Below, in pieces: positions 1-10,771 of a stretch of 64,000 nucleotides of DNA. The notes under the pieces were generated by a model. The model saw nothing but the letters and a program-made list of their open reading frames with translations, had not been told where the DNA came from and made no database searches. The translations under genes were made by a program, and so were the position numbers. Source of the stretch: Symsagittifera roscoffensis (taxonomy: Eukaryota > Xenacoelomorpha > Acoela > Convolutidae); contig NC_087064.1 in assembly GCF_963678635.1 (NCBI RefSeq), forward strand, positions 53,216,684-53,280,683. The letters are read 5' to 3'. Numbering within the stretch: position 1 is the stretch's first letter; each line of letters begins with the position of its first letter.

Positions 1-850
1 ATTTTCAAACTGTTGCCCGATCGCAATCTCGCGAACACAGCGGCGTCTTTACGGTTCCTAACAGTTGTTTGTGTAGACTGTAGCTGTCCGTGAATGTCTA
101 AGAGGTTCATCGGTGATCTTTCGCTGGTTGACTGCTTTTGATGGAGATTGGTTGCAATATTTTTTCCAGTCATGTTTTTTCGTTCGCAAGTTGGCCAGCG
201 AGCTCGTTGCCAGGGATATCCATATGCCCAGCAAATTCACCAGATATCGGCATGGTTATCCAAACCGTCTGGTTTGCTGCAATTCATGGTGTTATAAGTG
301 CTGTTGTTCTTGAGGATTTGTGTGCTGCTCCAGACAACTCAAAGCTGACCTCAACACTTCTTTCTCTTCGTACAAGGAAGTGAATTTTCCGCCCTTTGAA
401 TTCTTGGGCTCCAAATCCGTTATTCACCACCACCACCATGCCGACACCGCCAATCCTGGTCGCACCGGAGGCTGAGCCGCCCGTGCAGTTGACTCAATAG
501 GCTCCGCTTTTTTTGATGATCTCAGCGGCGACTTCTTTCGCGTTATTGTTTCTATTGTCCTGCCAGTTTTGTGCGCACTATCAATCACCTGGTGTTCGTC
601 AGCCATGGTTTTTTTGAAGGCTCTTGCAGGGGTTCGCTGGGAGATAAAACTGCAGGCAGTGTGTCTTCAACGCGGTTGCCGTGTTCTTCAGTTCTCCTAC
701 AGAGCTTGTCTCTGGTTGCAGCATAAGGCGTCTAGGATGGTTGCGTGGGCATTTGTAAGGCTTCTCCCGTGTCGTCACGACACAGCTCTAGACTCCTCTC
801 TCAAGGCGAATGGCTTCCACTGGTGATGAGGAGTTTTAACCGGCGATACG
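1..850 (-). pseudogene. Decayed LINE fragment, RNase H end
   Basis: Read on the minus strand this is the C-terminal end of a non-LTR retrotransposon polyprotein of the kind that carries RNase H (I/Jockey-like groups). Visible pieces, in several frames and with stops, are CTGGSASGATRIGGVGMVVV near 450-500, GRKFTSLYEEKEVLRSAL near 330-380, and GHMDIPGNELAGQLANEKT near 180-230. The last matches the family pattern GHxxIPGNExADxLA. A basic stretch ending LRSGNSLK follows near 1-60. The first catalytic Asp (normally TDGS) reads Gly, and the frame is broken by stops and shifts, so the copy is dead. The reverse transcriptase part should lie at higher coordinates. I could not recognise it with confidence. 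Confidence 0.6.
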
Positions 851-3130
851 TCTGAGGGTACGGTTCTGGGTTGCTAGGCAGGAGCTGCATAATCAAAAAC
901 GCTGCGTTAGATTGCCAAGTACACTGCGGATGAGACATTTCTTCCATCAGCACTCCATTTTGGCGATGCAGGCGAGCAGCTTCTCCACGTTCACGTCATC
1001 GTAGTCTCGTTCATTATCAGTGTTGAAGTCCACTTGGAGTCGCTGGAAGTTAACGAGAATAAAAATGACCACACTCTCATCGCTGAGTATCATCTTTAGA
1101 TTGTCTGCAAAGATCTTTTTGAAGGATAATATCTGCAAATATTTGTTTGCAAAGATCTAAATGCTATGGATAATATATAGGCCATCCATATCGAGTGCTT
1201 GAGACGGTTTGCTATCCACAATGGATTGTTTAGTCTGTTGTGGGGGGAAAGAAGGGTTACTTGATAGAAGCAGTTTGACTATTTTGAGTCTCGTATGAAT
1301 TAGCTTGTCTGAAGTGTGGGTCTAATTGTTGGTGTGCTGTTTGTTGAAAGCCTTAGCTTAATCTAGTAGGGTAATCTTGGTCTTTGAGGCGATTTGTATT
1401 GGGTGCTTGCTAATCACAGGCCTGGATCCCTGTAAGAAGCGTATCTTTTTACAGAATTTTCTGGCGCGAGTACTAGTCACAGGCCTGCAAGAATTGAAGC
1501 CATATGTTTTTTTTTGCCTTACGCTGTCTGGTTAATAATTTTTCTATTTACCTGGGATATTTGATTGCGGACGAAAAGGTAGCTGAAATGACGGCTTTGA
1601 CCTGAGAGTCAATGCTTTCTCAGAGACAGGGTGGTTGAAGCGTGCAGCGGAATTATGGTGCCAGGCTGCCCTAATTACTAGGTGCCGGAGACATTCTCGC
1701 CTGCGGTGAAAGTAAAAGATGGCGCTATTTTAAAGTTCTTACTCAAAGTTCTTGGTTAAGCTTTTCCAGTCGGCTTTAAGCAAAATTATGTATGTCATGT
1801 TTGGAGTACAAAATAGCTGTTCCTTGACCGGAGTTTCAATGAGATAGGAAGGCGACCAGTTCCTATGGATATAATCGCGGACCAGAATCCAGAGAGTAAA
1901 AGTGATTATTCCGCCAGTGAAATGTCGGGAGAGGATTGTTGAGTTTCATTGTTCAAAGGTAATTTCTGGTTTAGATTTCGTCGTATAGTTGCTCAAAATT
2001 GGATTGTGTAATTTCATAACTGAAAACTTTACCATGTTGGAGTCGGCATGCCAATTTAAAAGTGCGTCAACATGCTCCAGGAGATGAACTGGGGTTGTGG
2101 AGTAACTAGGGGACGACTATATCTGGGAGGGATGCCAAAGTCACATATAGGGAGTTAAGACGAGATAAACAGAGTTTATAACTGAAATACACACTGCCTC
2201 CATTGTTACATAACAAGTATTGTTCCAGTTTTTATATGGTAGGGATTTATGAACTGCAAAGAGTAAATCACCACTTCTTCAACTCCACTCTTTATCACCA
2301 CTCTTTACAGGTAATAGAATTTAGTGGGCCAAGTAGAGGTTTCCGTCTTTGTTTCCTTAGATTACTTTCTTAGAGGAGCGCGATATGGATTTGTTTTCGG
2401 CCAAAAACGCAGCAATTTTGGATGTGAAGAGTGCTCTTTGGAAAGCAAATTCTCGGTGGTGATTGCTTAAAAAGTTAAGGCCAGTAAATTTAAAATGTAT
2501 CCAGCCACATACGTGGCCATAAACGCTAGCATGGGATCGCTCGATGATTAAGGCACAATGGACCATTTATGTGGACCTTGGCTGCGGTTTATGTCGGAGC
2601 GGAGTAGTAGTATAAGGATAAACAGAGGGAGGAGATTGGCTGGCTTCAGACGCTCTCTGATCAAAAACCTGAAAAATTCTGAGCTTGACGCCTTTTGCAT
2701 CCTGGGGATTCAGGAGTCTGATCCACCACGTAAAAGCGGTGTCATTTGGATCCTGAAGCGGGCTAAGATTTCTTTTTTGAGACAGTCTTCTTCTCGTCAG
2801 AGACCTAAACATCTAGTGTTTTTTTTTTGCTTTGGCCTTTAAACTAGTCATTTTGTAAATAATTTTTGGCGCTCTTGAGCACTTTTTTTCTAGCTTTTTT
2901 GCACTGAACTATTTTTTTTCGTCATGTTATTTCAAATTGGAAAAAAATATGCAACCGTCAAAGTTTAATCACCTTTTGTTATGTGATATATCAGTAAATT
3001 GAGCCACGTTTTTTCCGAAACACTTTTGGCTAAATTAACCGGGTCAAAGAAGAGAAAAATTCAAAATTCGTCGAGAAGATTTTTAATCAAAGCAATATTG
3101 TTAGTGTTAGGAAATAGTTTCTACGGCTGT
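851..3130. other. No recognised gene; possible LINE-derived sequence
   Basis: No exon of a known family is visible. On the minus strand 2812-2357 is one frame interrupted by a single stop (2567-2569), about 150 codons, and 1138-947 is open for 63 codons. Neither is recognised. They may be the upstream part of the LINE at 1-850 or chance. The missing 5' exons of the YIF1 gene should lie on the + strand here but I do not see them. Confidence 0.3.
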
Positions 3131-3137
3131 TTTTTAG

Positions 3138-4511
3138 CTTCACTCCAGAGGACCTGGGTATTCTGGGCAGCAGTGCAATGGCGTGGTATATGTTGGAGCT
3201 GTTCCTCATCTACGCTCTTACCTTCGTCCTCAACATCAGCACCTCTTTCAGGTACAAACAGCTATTCCAATGAAGAAATTATTCTGCAGTGATTGCAAAA
3301 GGGTTAAAATTTTAAGAACAACAACCTTTTTTAGGTCCTTCATCGACGTGCTTTCCTTCTGTGGATACAAGTTCTACGCCATGCTTATTCTGCTGCTGGC
3401 CAGTATGGTGGGAGGCAGTATGGCCTACTACATCGCATGGGCCTACACCAGTGTGGCTTCAGTTTACTTCCTGGCAAGTTTTTGTTTGTCCGATTTTCCT
3501 GTTTTTTTTATCGGTCCACATCTATTATGAGGTGGTTGCATAATTTGTTGTCTTGATTTTTTAAGAGAAATTTGAAAATGTTCATGCCATTTTAAAATTT
3601 CCATTTCTTTTTTCGAACTGAGAAAACTGCTCTTAATATGTTTGTTTTAAGCTGAGTAATAAAACTTTTTGCTCTATTGAATGCCTCTCTCGCTCTAATT
3701 GGACTAGAAATATATTTTTAAACCGGGTTTCTTGATACTGAGGTCACTTTTGGAAATTTTTCGCTTTCGATCGAGTCGCGATTGAATTCGATTCTATTTG
3801 ATTTTTATCTGTGTTATCCGATTTAGTGTGGAAAAAAATAAAAAATACAACTCACCTGAAGACAATGTTCTTTGCCACACACCTGAAGACAAAATTCCAA
3901 GCATTTAATGCCATGTATACGAAATTTGTCGACTTTTTTCATGCCGATCAAAATGATTTTCCGACCTCTTCCAAAGCACTAAAAAGACCCTGGGTCAAAT
4001 TTTCTGCGCCGTTAGCAAAATTCTGAAAAAACAGGCTGAAAATAGCGTTTTTTGGCACTTTTTGGAAAGTTTGTACCAAAAAATTGCCTTTTTTCGGCGC
4101 GCGCTCACCCCTAAAGTTTAGTATATATTGGCGCCTTTAGAAAAATTTTAAGGTCCGTCAGCCAAAAATGGATATCCCAAAATAGAACAAAGGGCGATCC
4201 TTTGAGTCGACAGGGGGTCGAGTCCTTGAGGGAAGAAGGCGTCCCCCCCCCCCCCCCTAAATCCGCCCGTCCCTGTAGACTAAATTGCGATTGCGCTTGT
4301 GTCCAAGTATCCTATCTGGTGAACTCAAAATGAGACAAGTTGTTTTTCTAAGATCAAGACCATCCGGCTGTGTATCCTGTCGAATGTGTCCAGAGACAGT
4401 TTTGTGCAGGAGAGTGCTGGCCAGAAGAGGAAGTGGTACTTCTTGCTCTACTTCGCCACCACCCAGCCACTCCTAACATACTGGCTTACAGCACACGTTG
4501 CAGTGTCATGA
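3138..4511 (+). CDS. YIF1-family Golgi membrane protein, last three exons
   Basis: Three exons, 3138-3251, 3335-3473 and 4353-4511, join in phase (xxC|TTC, AG|G, and phase 0) into the C-terminal half of a YIF1 (Yip1-interacting factor) protein. The joined reading includes FTPEDLGILGSSAMAWYMLE, SFIDVLSFCGYKFYAMLILL and QPLLTYWLTAHVAVS-stop. They align with the human YIF1A/B order: FSP-DLLG start of a TM helix, the GYKY helix, and the QP-x-x-x-YWLTFHLV C-terminus. YIF1 proteins pair with YIPF/Yip1 in ER-to-Golgi traffic. At least four hydrophobic segments are visible. Acceptors are T-rich AG, and the first donor is GTACAA. The second intron (3474-4352) starts GCAAGT. The exons for the cytosolic N-terminus and the conserved YIP(x)MAF helix are not found upstream, so the gene is either cut by the window edge or disrupted. 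Confidence 0.85.
3474..4352 (+). other. GC-AG intron of the YIF1 gene
   Basis: The donor is CTG|GCAAGT and the acceptor TTTTTCTAAG|ATC. No GT donor keeps the YIF1 frame. With the GC donor the protein reads VYFL|IKTIRL, matching the family pattern FMI-RTLRL exactly. The intron holds a run of 15 C at 4243-4257 and no coding sequence that I can recognise. Confidence 0.75.
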
Positions 4512-5241
4512 GAAAAGGAGGAGAGATTCAGAAGTGTAGAAATGGTGCCACGCAATCAGCAGATAAACTTGAAGCAGAATTTTTTGTTTGAAACAACTTA
4601 TAAACTGTTTTCGTATTTTAAAACTTTGATAGAATGAAACTCTAATAAGTAGTCCAACCTTTTTTTTATAAATGTGTTAAATTTGGCCATCTCTCGGGTC
4701 TTTGAGTGCAGTTTTCTTTACCATTCTGCTTCAATTTTATCTGCTTTTTGTACTGGATTGAGAATGACTCTCTCGATAACTAGTGAGTCAAATGATGATG
4801 AACTATAGTTGAAGTTTTTATTGGTGCAAGTTTGTTGTTTAATGGTAGTAGTATATGAAGTACATTGAAGATAATCGATAATCTGATGCAATTCTACTTC
4901 GAATATCGTATGAAAAATTTAAATATTTTCAAGCTCAAACTAATCATTCTTGAAGGATAGGAAAATCAGAGGTTGCCTAAGTTTTTTTTTTAATCGTATG
5001 CAGGAAGTTCGAGATTTTTGAGGAACGAATTTGTGAGGTGTAAGACTTCGAAAAGTCCGACTGTTTTTGTACCATACTTAAGCAAACGAAGGGCTATGCC
5101 TCAATGGGAGTTGTACGTGATGTGAGATGGTCTCAGGAAATTGTGCAACTGAACTCACATATAATAATAATAACAAAGAATTTAGGACTAATCCAAGGGT
5201 TAGCATAAAACCCAGTGATTGGGAGGTTCAACGTTCGTGTT
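4512..5241. other. Intergenic, nothing recognised
   Basis: AT-rich sequence after the YIF1 stop. It must hold the YIF1 3' UTR. I see no clear AATAAA close to the stop and no repeat shared with the rest of the window. Confidence 0.4.
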
Positions 5242-5616
5242 TCAGTTGTTAAAATTAAGTTTCTTCAAATCTCTACAGTTGTTGCAGCCACATAATATCC
5301 GCCAAGTGCATGAATCTGCTTCGTTGTAGCGGGTTTTGAAGAACTTCGTATAAACTTCCAGCAGTTTAATTTTGCATCCTGGATCAAAGATTATGTCAAA
5401 TTTGAAGTAATCGTTTAAAAGGTTGGCCAGACGGCAAGCTCGAAACCAGTAATCTGATTCACACTTCTTCAGACGTATTTGTTGGCAGGCAAAATTTCGT
5501 GTTGCTTGTGTTCTTCGAGTACCGATGTCTGTGATGGTTACTTGACTACGCCAGTCTATGTCAACTTTTCCGGTTAGTATTTTGGCAAACAGTCTAATTG
5601 ATACACCATCTTGATT
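5242..5616 (-). CDS. Coding-like minus-strand exon, unrecognised
   Basis: An open frame of 124 codons between stops, with a protein-like composition unlike the surrounding AT-rich DNA. It includes DWRSQVTITDIGTRRTQ, CESDYWFRACRLANLLNDYF and a Cys-rich tail SCTWRILCGCNNC. It has no start Met near its beginning, so it is more likely an internal or last exon than a single-exon gene. A possible donor (GTAGAG) lies just after CGCNNC-coding sequence, or the stop at 5242-5244 may be the gene end. I do not recognise the family. It may belong with the pieces at 8386-8861 on the same strand, but I cannot show the joins. Confidence 0.45.
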   Translation of the reverse strand, partial: NQDGVSIRLFAKILTGKVDIDWRSQVTITDIGTRRTQATRNFACQQIRLKKCESDYWFRACRLANLLNDYFKFDIIFDPGCKIKLLEVYTKFFKTRYNEADSCTWRILCGCNNCRDLKKLNFNN

Positions 5617-6049
5617 TCAAACTGCCTTGGGGTAAATTCCTGTGTCTAAATTTCACCCTTCGCAACGTTCGGTAGATGAATTATGTTACAAAAGCAGTAT
5701 ACATTATTTTACACAGCGAGCTAGTCTTAAATTGCGAATCTGATTTTTTCTAACCTAGCTCGCAAATCAAAGTGCTTACTCATTTGGTGGCAGTTTTGCT
5801 GAATATCTCTGGAAATTACATAGGACCTGTTGTATCTGCTTTTTAGTGGCTAATATTTACACTGGCGAGTTTGCGAGCGTTTGTGTATTAGTACGGACCT
5901 TCTTTTTTTCAAAGCTAACTCGCAATTGAAAGTGTTCTTTGAAAGTGTTCACTTAAATGGAATTTTCACTGTATCATTGTTCTCTGTACACTGTAGAATA
6001 GCATCTGTTATCTGCTTTCTTTGTGGCTAGTGTTTAACAATTACGCGTC

Positions 6050-6125
6050 CGTGGTTAGTGCCTGAGATTCATAATTTCTAGATCGCAGAAGGTCGTAGGT
6101 TCGAATTCGAGGCGTCGACGAATTT
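6050..6125 (+). repeat. tRNA-like / SINE-head-like sequence
   Basis: GGTTAGTGCCTGAG is followed about 40 bases later by GGTTCGAATTC, which matches the pol III B-box core GGTTCGAANNC. The A-box side is weak and no clean cloverleaf forms. It is therefore a tRNA-derived SINE head or a decayed tRNA, not a working tRNA gene. Confidence 0.35.
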
Positions 6126-6424
6126 TTACTAATTCGAGGCTTATTTCTACTTTTCCTATTGCACTTTATAGAGCTACTATTTTCGTGTTCTCGCTAGTGT
6201 TTGCGAAGTGCAGCTGCGTCTCTGTGTTTGCGATTGTCAGGCGACCATGGCGAAAAGGCGAGGAACTGTGACTGTTAACTGGTTGGGGGTTAGATCGCAT
6301 TTGGGGGGTTCGATCGCTTGTTTTTACTTTTCCTTACCTTATTTTCTAACCTTTTTTGTTATTCAGAGGCGATGGACTTATATCAGACTCTTTTATAAGT
6401 TCAGTTCTTTTCTTTAATTAAAGG

Positions 6425-6640
6425 AAGGCAAACTTCACTATCAAATAGTGAAAGTGTACAGGTCATGAAAAACTTAATCGAATTCTATTTTCTAAAATAG
6501 ATTTGCATGATCAGATTTCCCAGCCAAATAAAAATTTTTATCTGTTGCTCAAATCGGGTTAGTTTTATCAAAAAAGTGTCAATCATGAAATGTTCTAAAA
6601 AATCAAAGAGCCTCAAAGCCATCTAATTCGTTGGGATTTT
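6425..6640 (+). repeat. Diverged dispersed repeat, shared with the SLC22 region
   Basis: Colinear with 10740-10965 and with its duplicate at 14005-14225. Shared landmarks in order are a hairpin-like AGTCACGAAAAAC / GGTCATGAAAAAC block, AAATAAAAATTT, AAAAAAGTGTCAA, and CAAAGAGC-CT-AA-GCCATCT. Similarity is clearly below that of the two recent SLC22-region copies, so this is an older dispersed repeat of unknown type. Confidence 0.5.
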
Positions 6641-7244
6641 TACAATGACTCTTTTCCAACTGTCTGTTGGCTATGTTTTGTTTTTTGCCATAATGTTTTT
6701 TTTGTTTTCAAAAACTTCAATTCTGCTGGAGTCGTCATGATTTCCCACTGATTTTCTGAATTTTCATATCCCAAGTGTTGCGTTCTTCGCTTCGTCTCTG
6801 CAAGAAAATTGATCTCAACTATCACTTTGAAAATGGAGACAAGATATAGTTACGTTAGCTTGAAAATTGGGCTTTTGGTTTCGAATTTTACCAGTTTGAT
6901 CACCATGTATTATATTTGCGCTAAAAATTGTTGTGATTTCTTGTTCAATAGTAATATTTTTTCTACTATTCTCTGATTTATGTTGTCCGGTTAGTTAAGA
7001 AATTAATCAATGGCAGTATTATTCAAATAAACCGTTACTATATTTCATCTCCGAACTCAGTGGGTTCTGAATGAAAGTGATTGACCCTGAGCAGTTCTTC
7101 GGAGCTTTATACGGCTGGTGAATTATTCTTTGGTTAATTATATCATTTTCTCAACACTGTTCCTGTTGAGAAGCGATATGAATTCTTACAAGATACGAGT
7201 GTTTTCAGAAAAAAATTATGACATAGCTGGAAAGATCAAATAAA

Positions 7245-7754
7245 ATGGAGCTATTATTTTTACCATTACGACTAGCTCTTCTGAGTTCGGGCGCTCTTGT
7301 TCTTGGCTATCATTCTCGGGCAAGAGGGTCTCAGAGGTCGACGAAAAATGATCAGATAAATAAACGACGATTCATATCTGCCTTTCCATCTGATTCTAAC
7401 ATACAGACATGCACATTAGTTCAGTGGAACATCAGAAAATGCTCATCAGTCGTGTTTTTCGAAAGCTGGCCAAATCTTCAATTATGCAACGTATTCATGT
7501 ACCAAATGACCACATTTATGCTCTGTATTTTAGCATGTGTGCTCTACTTAATCACTAGTCTAAGCTCACTATTAGTTAGAGTCTTATTCCTCTCATTCCT
7601 GAGAATTCAATTGAAAGCCAATTTATTTTTGCTTACGATAGATGCGTCCAGTTTCAACTTTCAGATTATAAACCAGGTTATGATAATTGTTTATAGAATA
7701 AGTTTAACGTCTTTCGTCGCTTCGGCTGTTCTGCTGGTGCTACTTATTACATGA
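7245..7754 (+). CDS. Unrecognised 169-aa membrane-protein ORF
   Basis: The longest single-frame ORF in this part of the window, ATG at 7245 to TGA at 7754. It starts with a hydrophobic segment (residues 3-21, FLPLRLALLSSGALVLG) that could be a signal peptide or TM helix. A polar Arg/Lys-rich stretch follows (24-43). There are further hydrophobic segments at about 89-118, 125-133 and 146-169, the last ending in AVLLVLLIT at the stop. Five Cys lie in the first 100 residues. I do not recognise the family. It may be a real single-exon gene, one exon read too far, or a chance ORF in T-rich DNA, where hydrophobic codons are favoured. Confidence 0.35.
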   Translation: MELLFLPLRLALLSSGALVLGYHSRARGSQRSTKNDQINKRRFISAFPSDSNIQTCTLVQWNIRKCSSVVFFESWPNLQLCNVFMYQMTTFMLCILACVLYLITSLSSLLVRVLFLSFLRIQLKANLFLLTIDASSFNFQIINQVMIIVYRISLTSFVASAVLLVLLIT

Positions 7755-8204
7755 CACCTTCACAATAAATTGTTCAATGTTGCCGATAGTTTCGCTTTTT
7801 GCAGTTTTTCAAATAACACAATGCCTCCCGTTTTAAGCAGTTAAATAAAGCTCGATTTTAAGTGATTCTGTAATCTCTGAAACTTTTTATAATTTAAACG
7901 AAATTGCGATGTCTACATACAGTTTAATGAATCAAATGATTGTTAGCAAATTTTTTTTTTCAGTTAAAACATAGACTAAGCCCAATGTAACCCTGAGGAG
8001 TTGCCGCGTTTTTGTCCCGACACACACGGTTTAGCTAGCATTTTTGCTTCCGCAGAATATTGATGTATTACTTGAATTGTGTGCTCGAATTTTAAATTCA
8101 TTTCAATATTTGGCCGATACTGATAGCAAATACTTATTTCATTACTGAGAAAGCTGGTGACATTGTTGTTAAAGTGTCGCTTGTGCTTATTAAGATATTG
8201 AGAA

Positions 8205-8300
8205 GCGCTTAGCGTAGTGGTAAGACGTTCTCTACTAGAGCTTCAGATTGTGTTATCGATCATCTGCCAAGTCAATGATAATGTATGAGAGGTCGAGCTT
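8205..8300 (+). repeat. tRNA-like sequence with good A box
   Basis: TAGCGTAGTGG matches the pol III A-box consensus (TRGCNNAGYNGG) perfectly. The expected B box about 35-50 bases later (GTTATCGATCATC) is poor and the arms do not pair well. Probably a tRNA-derived SINE head or tRNA pseudogene. Confidence 0.35.
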
Positions 8301-8385
8301 TCACTTGACCTCTACCTTCAAAAGAGCTTCGCTCTACAAAATTACTCATTCTAAAGTGTGGGGAAATAAGAAAAATGGGCTATGC

Positions 8386-8861
8386 TTAGACGGACTGGAT
8401 AGTCTTTAATAGATCCTCTGCGAATCGCAGAAACCACAATGTGCAAGTGTCAATTATGTTTAGATGTGAAGAAGTCAAACTACACGCTTTGGGTGGATTT
8501 TCATTCAGACCAATTTCCAAAAGAACTCTAGCTGAGTTGGGATTGATCACTGGAACTTTGTGTTCCCGCCCCGAAAGGCGTTTTCTAAATTGCTCATTTA
8601 ATACTTTGATGCCGACGGTGTAACACGAGTTCTTAATGCATGGCGAATCATCCCACTCTGAAATAAATTGTTCCATTAATTCCATGCACGACACCAACTT
8701 AAACACTTAAAATATCTTGTCCAATTTTGTCAATCCCTCATTCACCAAAAACTTTTGAAGACGGTTCACGTCAGTGGGAACTTCGCCTTGACATCCTGAT
8801 ATGCAGCTTCGTTGTTCTGATTTTCGAAGCAATATGGGGTACAAGCATGATAATCGTGTCC
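8386..8861 (-). CDS. Two coding-like minus-strand segments, unrecognised
   Basis: 8861-8770 reads GHDYHACTPYCFENQNNEAA onward after a T-rich acceptor (TTTTTAG|GGACAC) and ends before a GTGAAC donor. 8706-8386 is open for 106 codons, including FISEWDDSPCIKNSCYTVGI and LSGREHKVPVINPNSARVLL. Between them another frame reads VNRLQKFLVNEGLTKLDKI, then a stop. The exon phases I can see do not join cleanly, so this is either a gene whose splicing I have not resolved or a frameshifted pseudogene. No family recognised. It lies on the same strand as the exon at 5242-5616 and could be the same gene. Confidence 0.35.
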
Positions 8862-8956
8862 CTAAAAATTAAACAAGTCCTTGAAGAAATTTCTTTTCTG
8901 CATAAAAATTCTTTATATGAGAAGCTCAAATGAAAATAAAATTCACCTGTGGTCAC

Positions 8957-9435
8957 TTTTTTTACACTACAGCATGGTAGGGGAGATTAAAATGAAATTT
9001 AATCAATTTTTCTAACAAAATAGTTTTAATTGACCTTCAAGTGCAGTCGGGCCATTCATGGCTGTGCCCTGATGTACGATCAGTTCTGTTTTTTTAACCC
9101 TTGCGTTAGGCAAGGGTATTGCAATCGGGTATTAGTCTTTTTTCCCGGAAATAACTAGGCACAATGGTCAAATGTGTAAGAATAGTAAACTTCAGACATG
9201 CTCAATTTCAGACATACTCATTTTCATGAAAATTCAAATAGAGTTACCTTTATTTAGGTAGTAAGTAGGTTTAGTCTGTTTCCTGTGTCAGTTTGTTTTC
9301 AAATAATTTTTTCGAAAAAAAGTTGATTTTTTCGGATTCGTGGTTTTCGGCCTAGTTTCCATCGGTTTATTTCCACTTTTTTTATTTTGTTATGTTTGTA
9401 CTGTTTTTTTTCGGATTTTTTTGTCGAGCGTGGGT
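8957..9435. other. Intergenic, nothing recognised
   Basis: T-rich, with a short hairpin CCCTTGCGTTAGGCAAGGG near 9100. No coding sequence or known repeat seen. It ends at the left breakpoint of the SLC22-region duplication. Confidence 0.4.
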
Positions 9436-10595
9436 CTTATTTTACATTTGCGTTTTTTTTTTACTCCAGTTGTAAGTTTGCAACTTGTCATTTACCAAGT
9501 TTGATTTTAAATTGTTTTTATATGGTTTTATTCGATTAAACGGTTTCATCGTATATTTTGTGGCATATGAACTTTTTATCGTTGTTTCGAGGGCAATTTT
9601 CCTGTTTGACAAAATCAGGCATTATTTTTACTCTTGCGAGAGCAAGTGTCTTGAAAGCAGAACTTTTCCAGTAAACAACTTTTCTTCAACTGGCTTTTTT
9701 TATTAAACCTTCGCAACCTCCAGGTTCCTTCCCGATTGACCTGAGTTAACGCCGTCACCTTTGTACCTTACGGTCTGGAGTTGGACTCTCGGTCGGACCT
9801 TGTTTTTTTCAGTATATAAGCAATTGACAAAAAAATCGGTAAAAATTGAATTGTTGGACTTCGGTAAAAAAAATCGTTAAAAATTGAATCGTTGAACCGT
9901 TATTCTGCGTTAATTTTGTCGGCTCAGTTCCCACGTCACAAATCGTTTGTCCTGTAAGCAACTTTCAATGCAAGTGCAAGTTTGTTGTTCTTTGTAGGTC
10001 CAGGGTGGCGGACTTGTAACTTTTTATATTTTTTGAATCAAATTGTTTTTCGACTCAACGGGTGTCTGATCAAAGATTGTCGCCTTAATTGCCAAATCAT
10101 TGATTTTTTTCTGGTGCTGTAGGCAACTTTCTTTGTAGTTGAAATTTTAATTGTTGTTCAAATTGTGTCAGCTCAAAGATTGTCGGCCTTATTTCCTCTT
10201 AGTAGGTTCTGTGCCGTTGCTAATTTAATTATCAAGTTTGTGGCTTGTTAGCATAGAATAAACTTCTATCGAGAAATTCGAAAATTCAATTTTTGTTAGA
10301 ATTAGTTTTTTTTTCAACTTTTTATATTTCTTAGTTTTTTTAGTGTTTTTTAGCAAGTGGTGCAAAGCTCTGCTTTGCCTCTGTTCAATAATTAAATCTG
10401 GTTTGTAATATTGAGAATAACTTTTTGAGCTATCATATTAGTGTCGAATAATTAACATGTTGAAGTTACTGTATGCGCAACTGCAGCACGAACTAATGGA
10501 GCTGATTCGTCTATTTTTCTTAAAAGTTGAAATGGTCGCTTCTCTTATTAAGGGTCGATGAACGTAGCTGAGACTCTCACATAGGCCGCGATGAT

Positions 10596-10771
10596 TTCAT
10601 TCTTTGTTTTTTTTTAGCAAAAGTCTTTAAAAGCTCCCTCCATTCATTTTGTTAAACAGAAAGCAATTATCACTATCCAACAGTTCATTCTTTGTTTTTT
10701 TAGCAAAAATCTTTAATAGCTCCCTCCATTCACTTTGTTAAACAGAAAGCAAACATCACTATCCAACAGCA
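10596..10771 (+). repeat. 88-bp direct repeat, two units
   Basis: Two adjacent units starting TTCATTCTTTG at 10596 and 10684, each with TAGCTCCCTCCATTCA-TTTGTTAAACAGAAAGC and ending ATCCAACAG. The same pair recurs at 13860-14036 (period 90 there because of a longer T run) in the duplicated unit. Confidence 0.8.

Noticed and set aside
3130-3480. First thought to be an SLC6-type membrane exon pair
   Set aside because: The joined reading with the last exon matches YIF1 (GYK helix, QP...YWLT C-terminus) and no SLC6 motif.
4243-4257. Homopolymer tracts (C15 here, G18 at 17199, C run at 42299, G run at 62659) as functional G-quadruplex sites
   Set aside because: Simple homopolymer expansion inside introns and transposons. 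Lengths vary between copies (18 against 6 G), consistent with slippage.
5580-5616. IRLFAKILTGK in the unrecognised exon looks like ubiquitin's start
   Set aside because: Only about ten residues match. What follows does not resemble ubiquitin at all.
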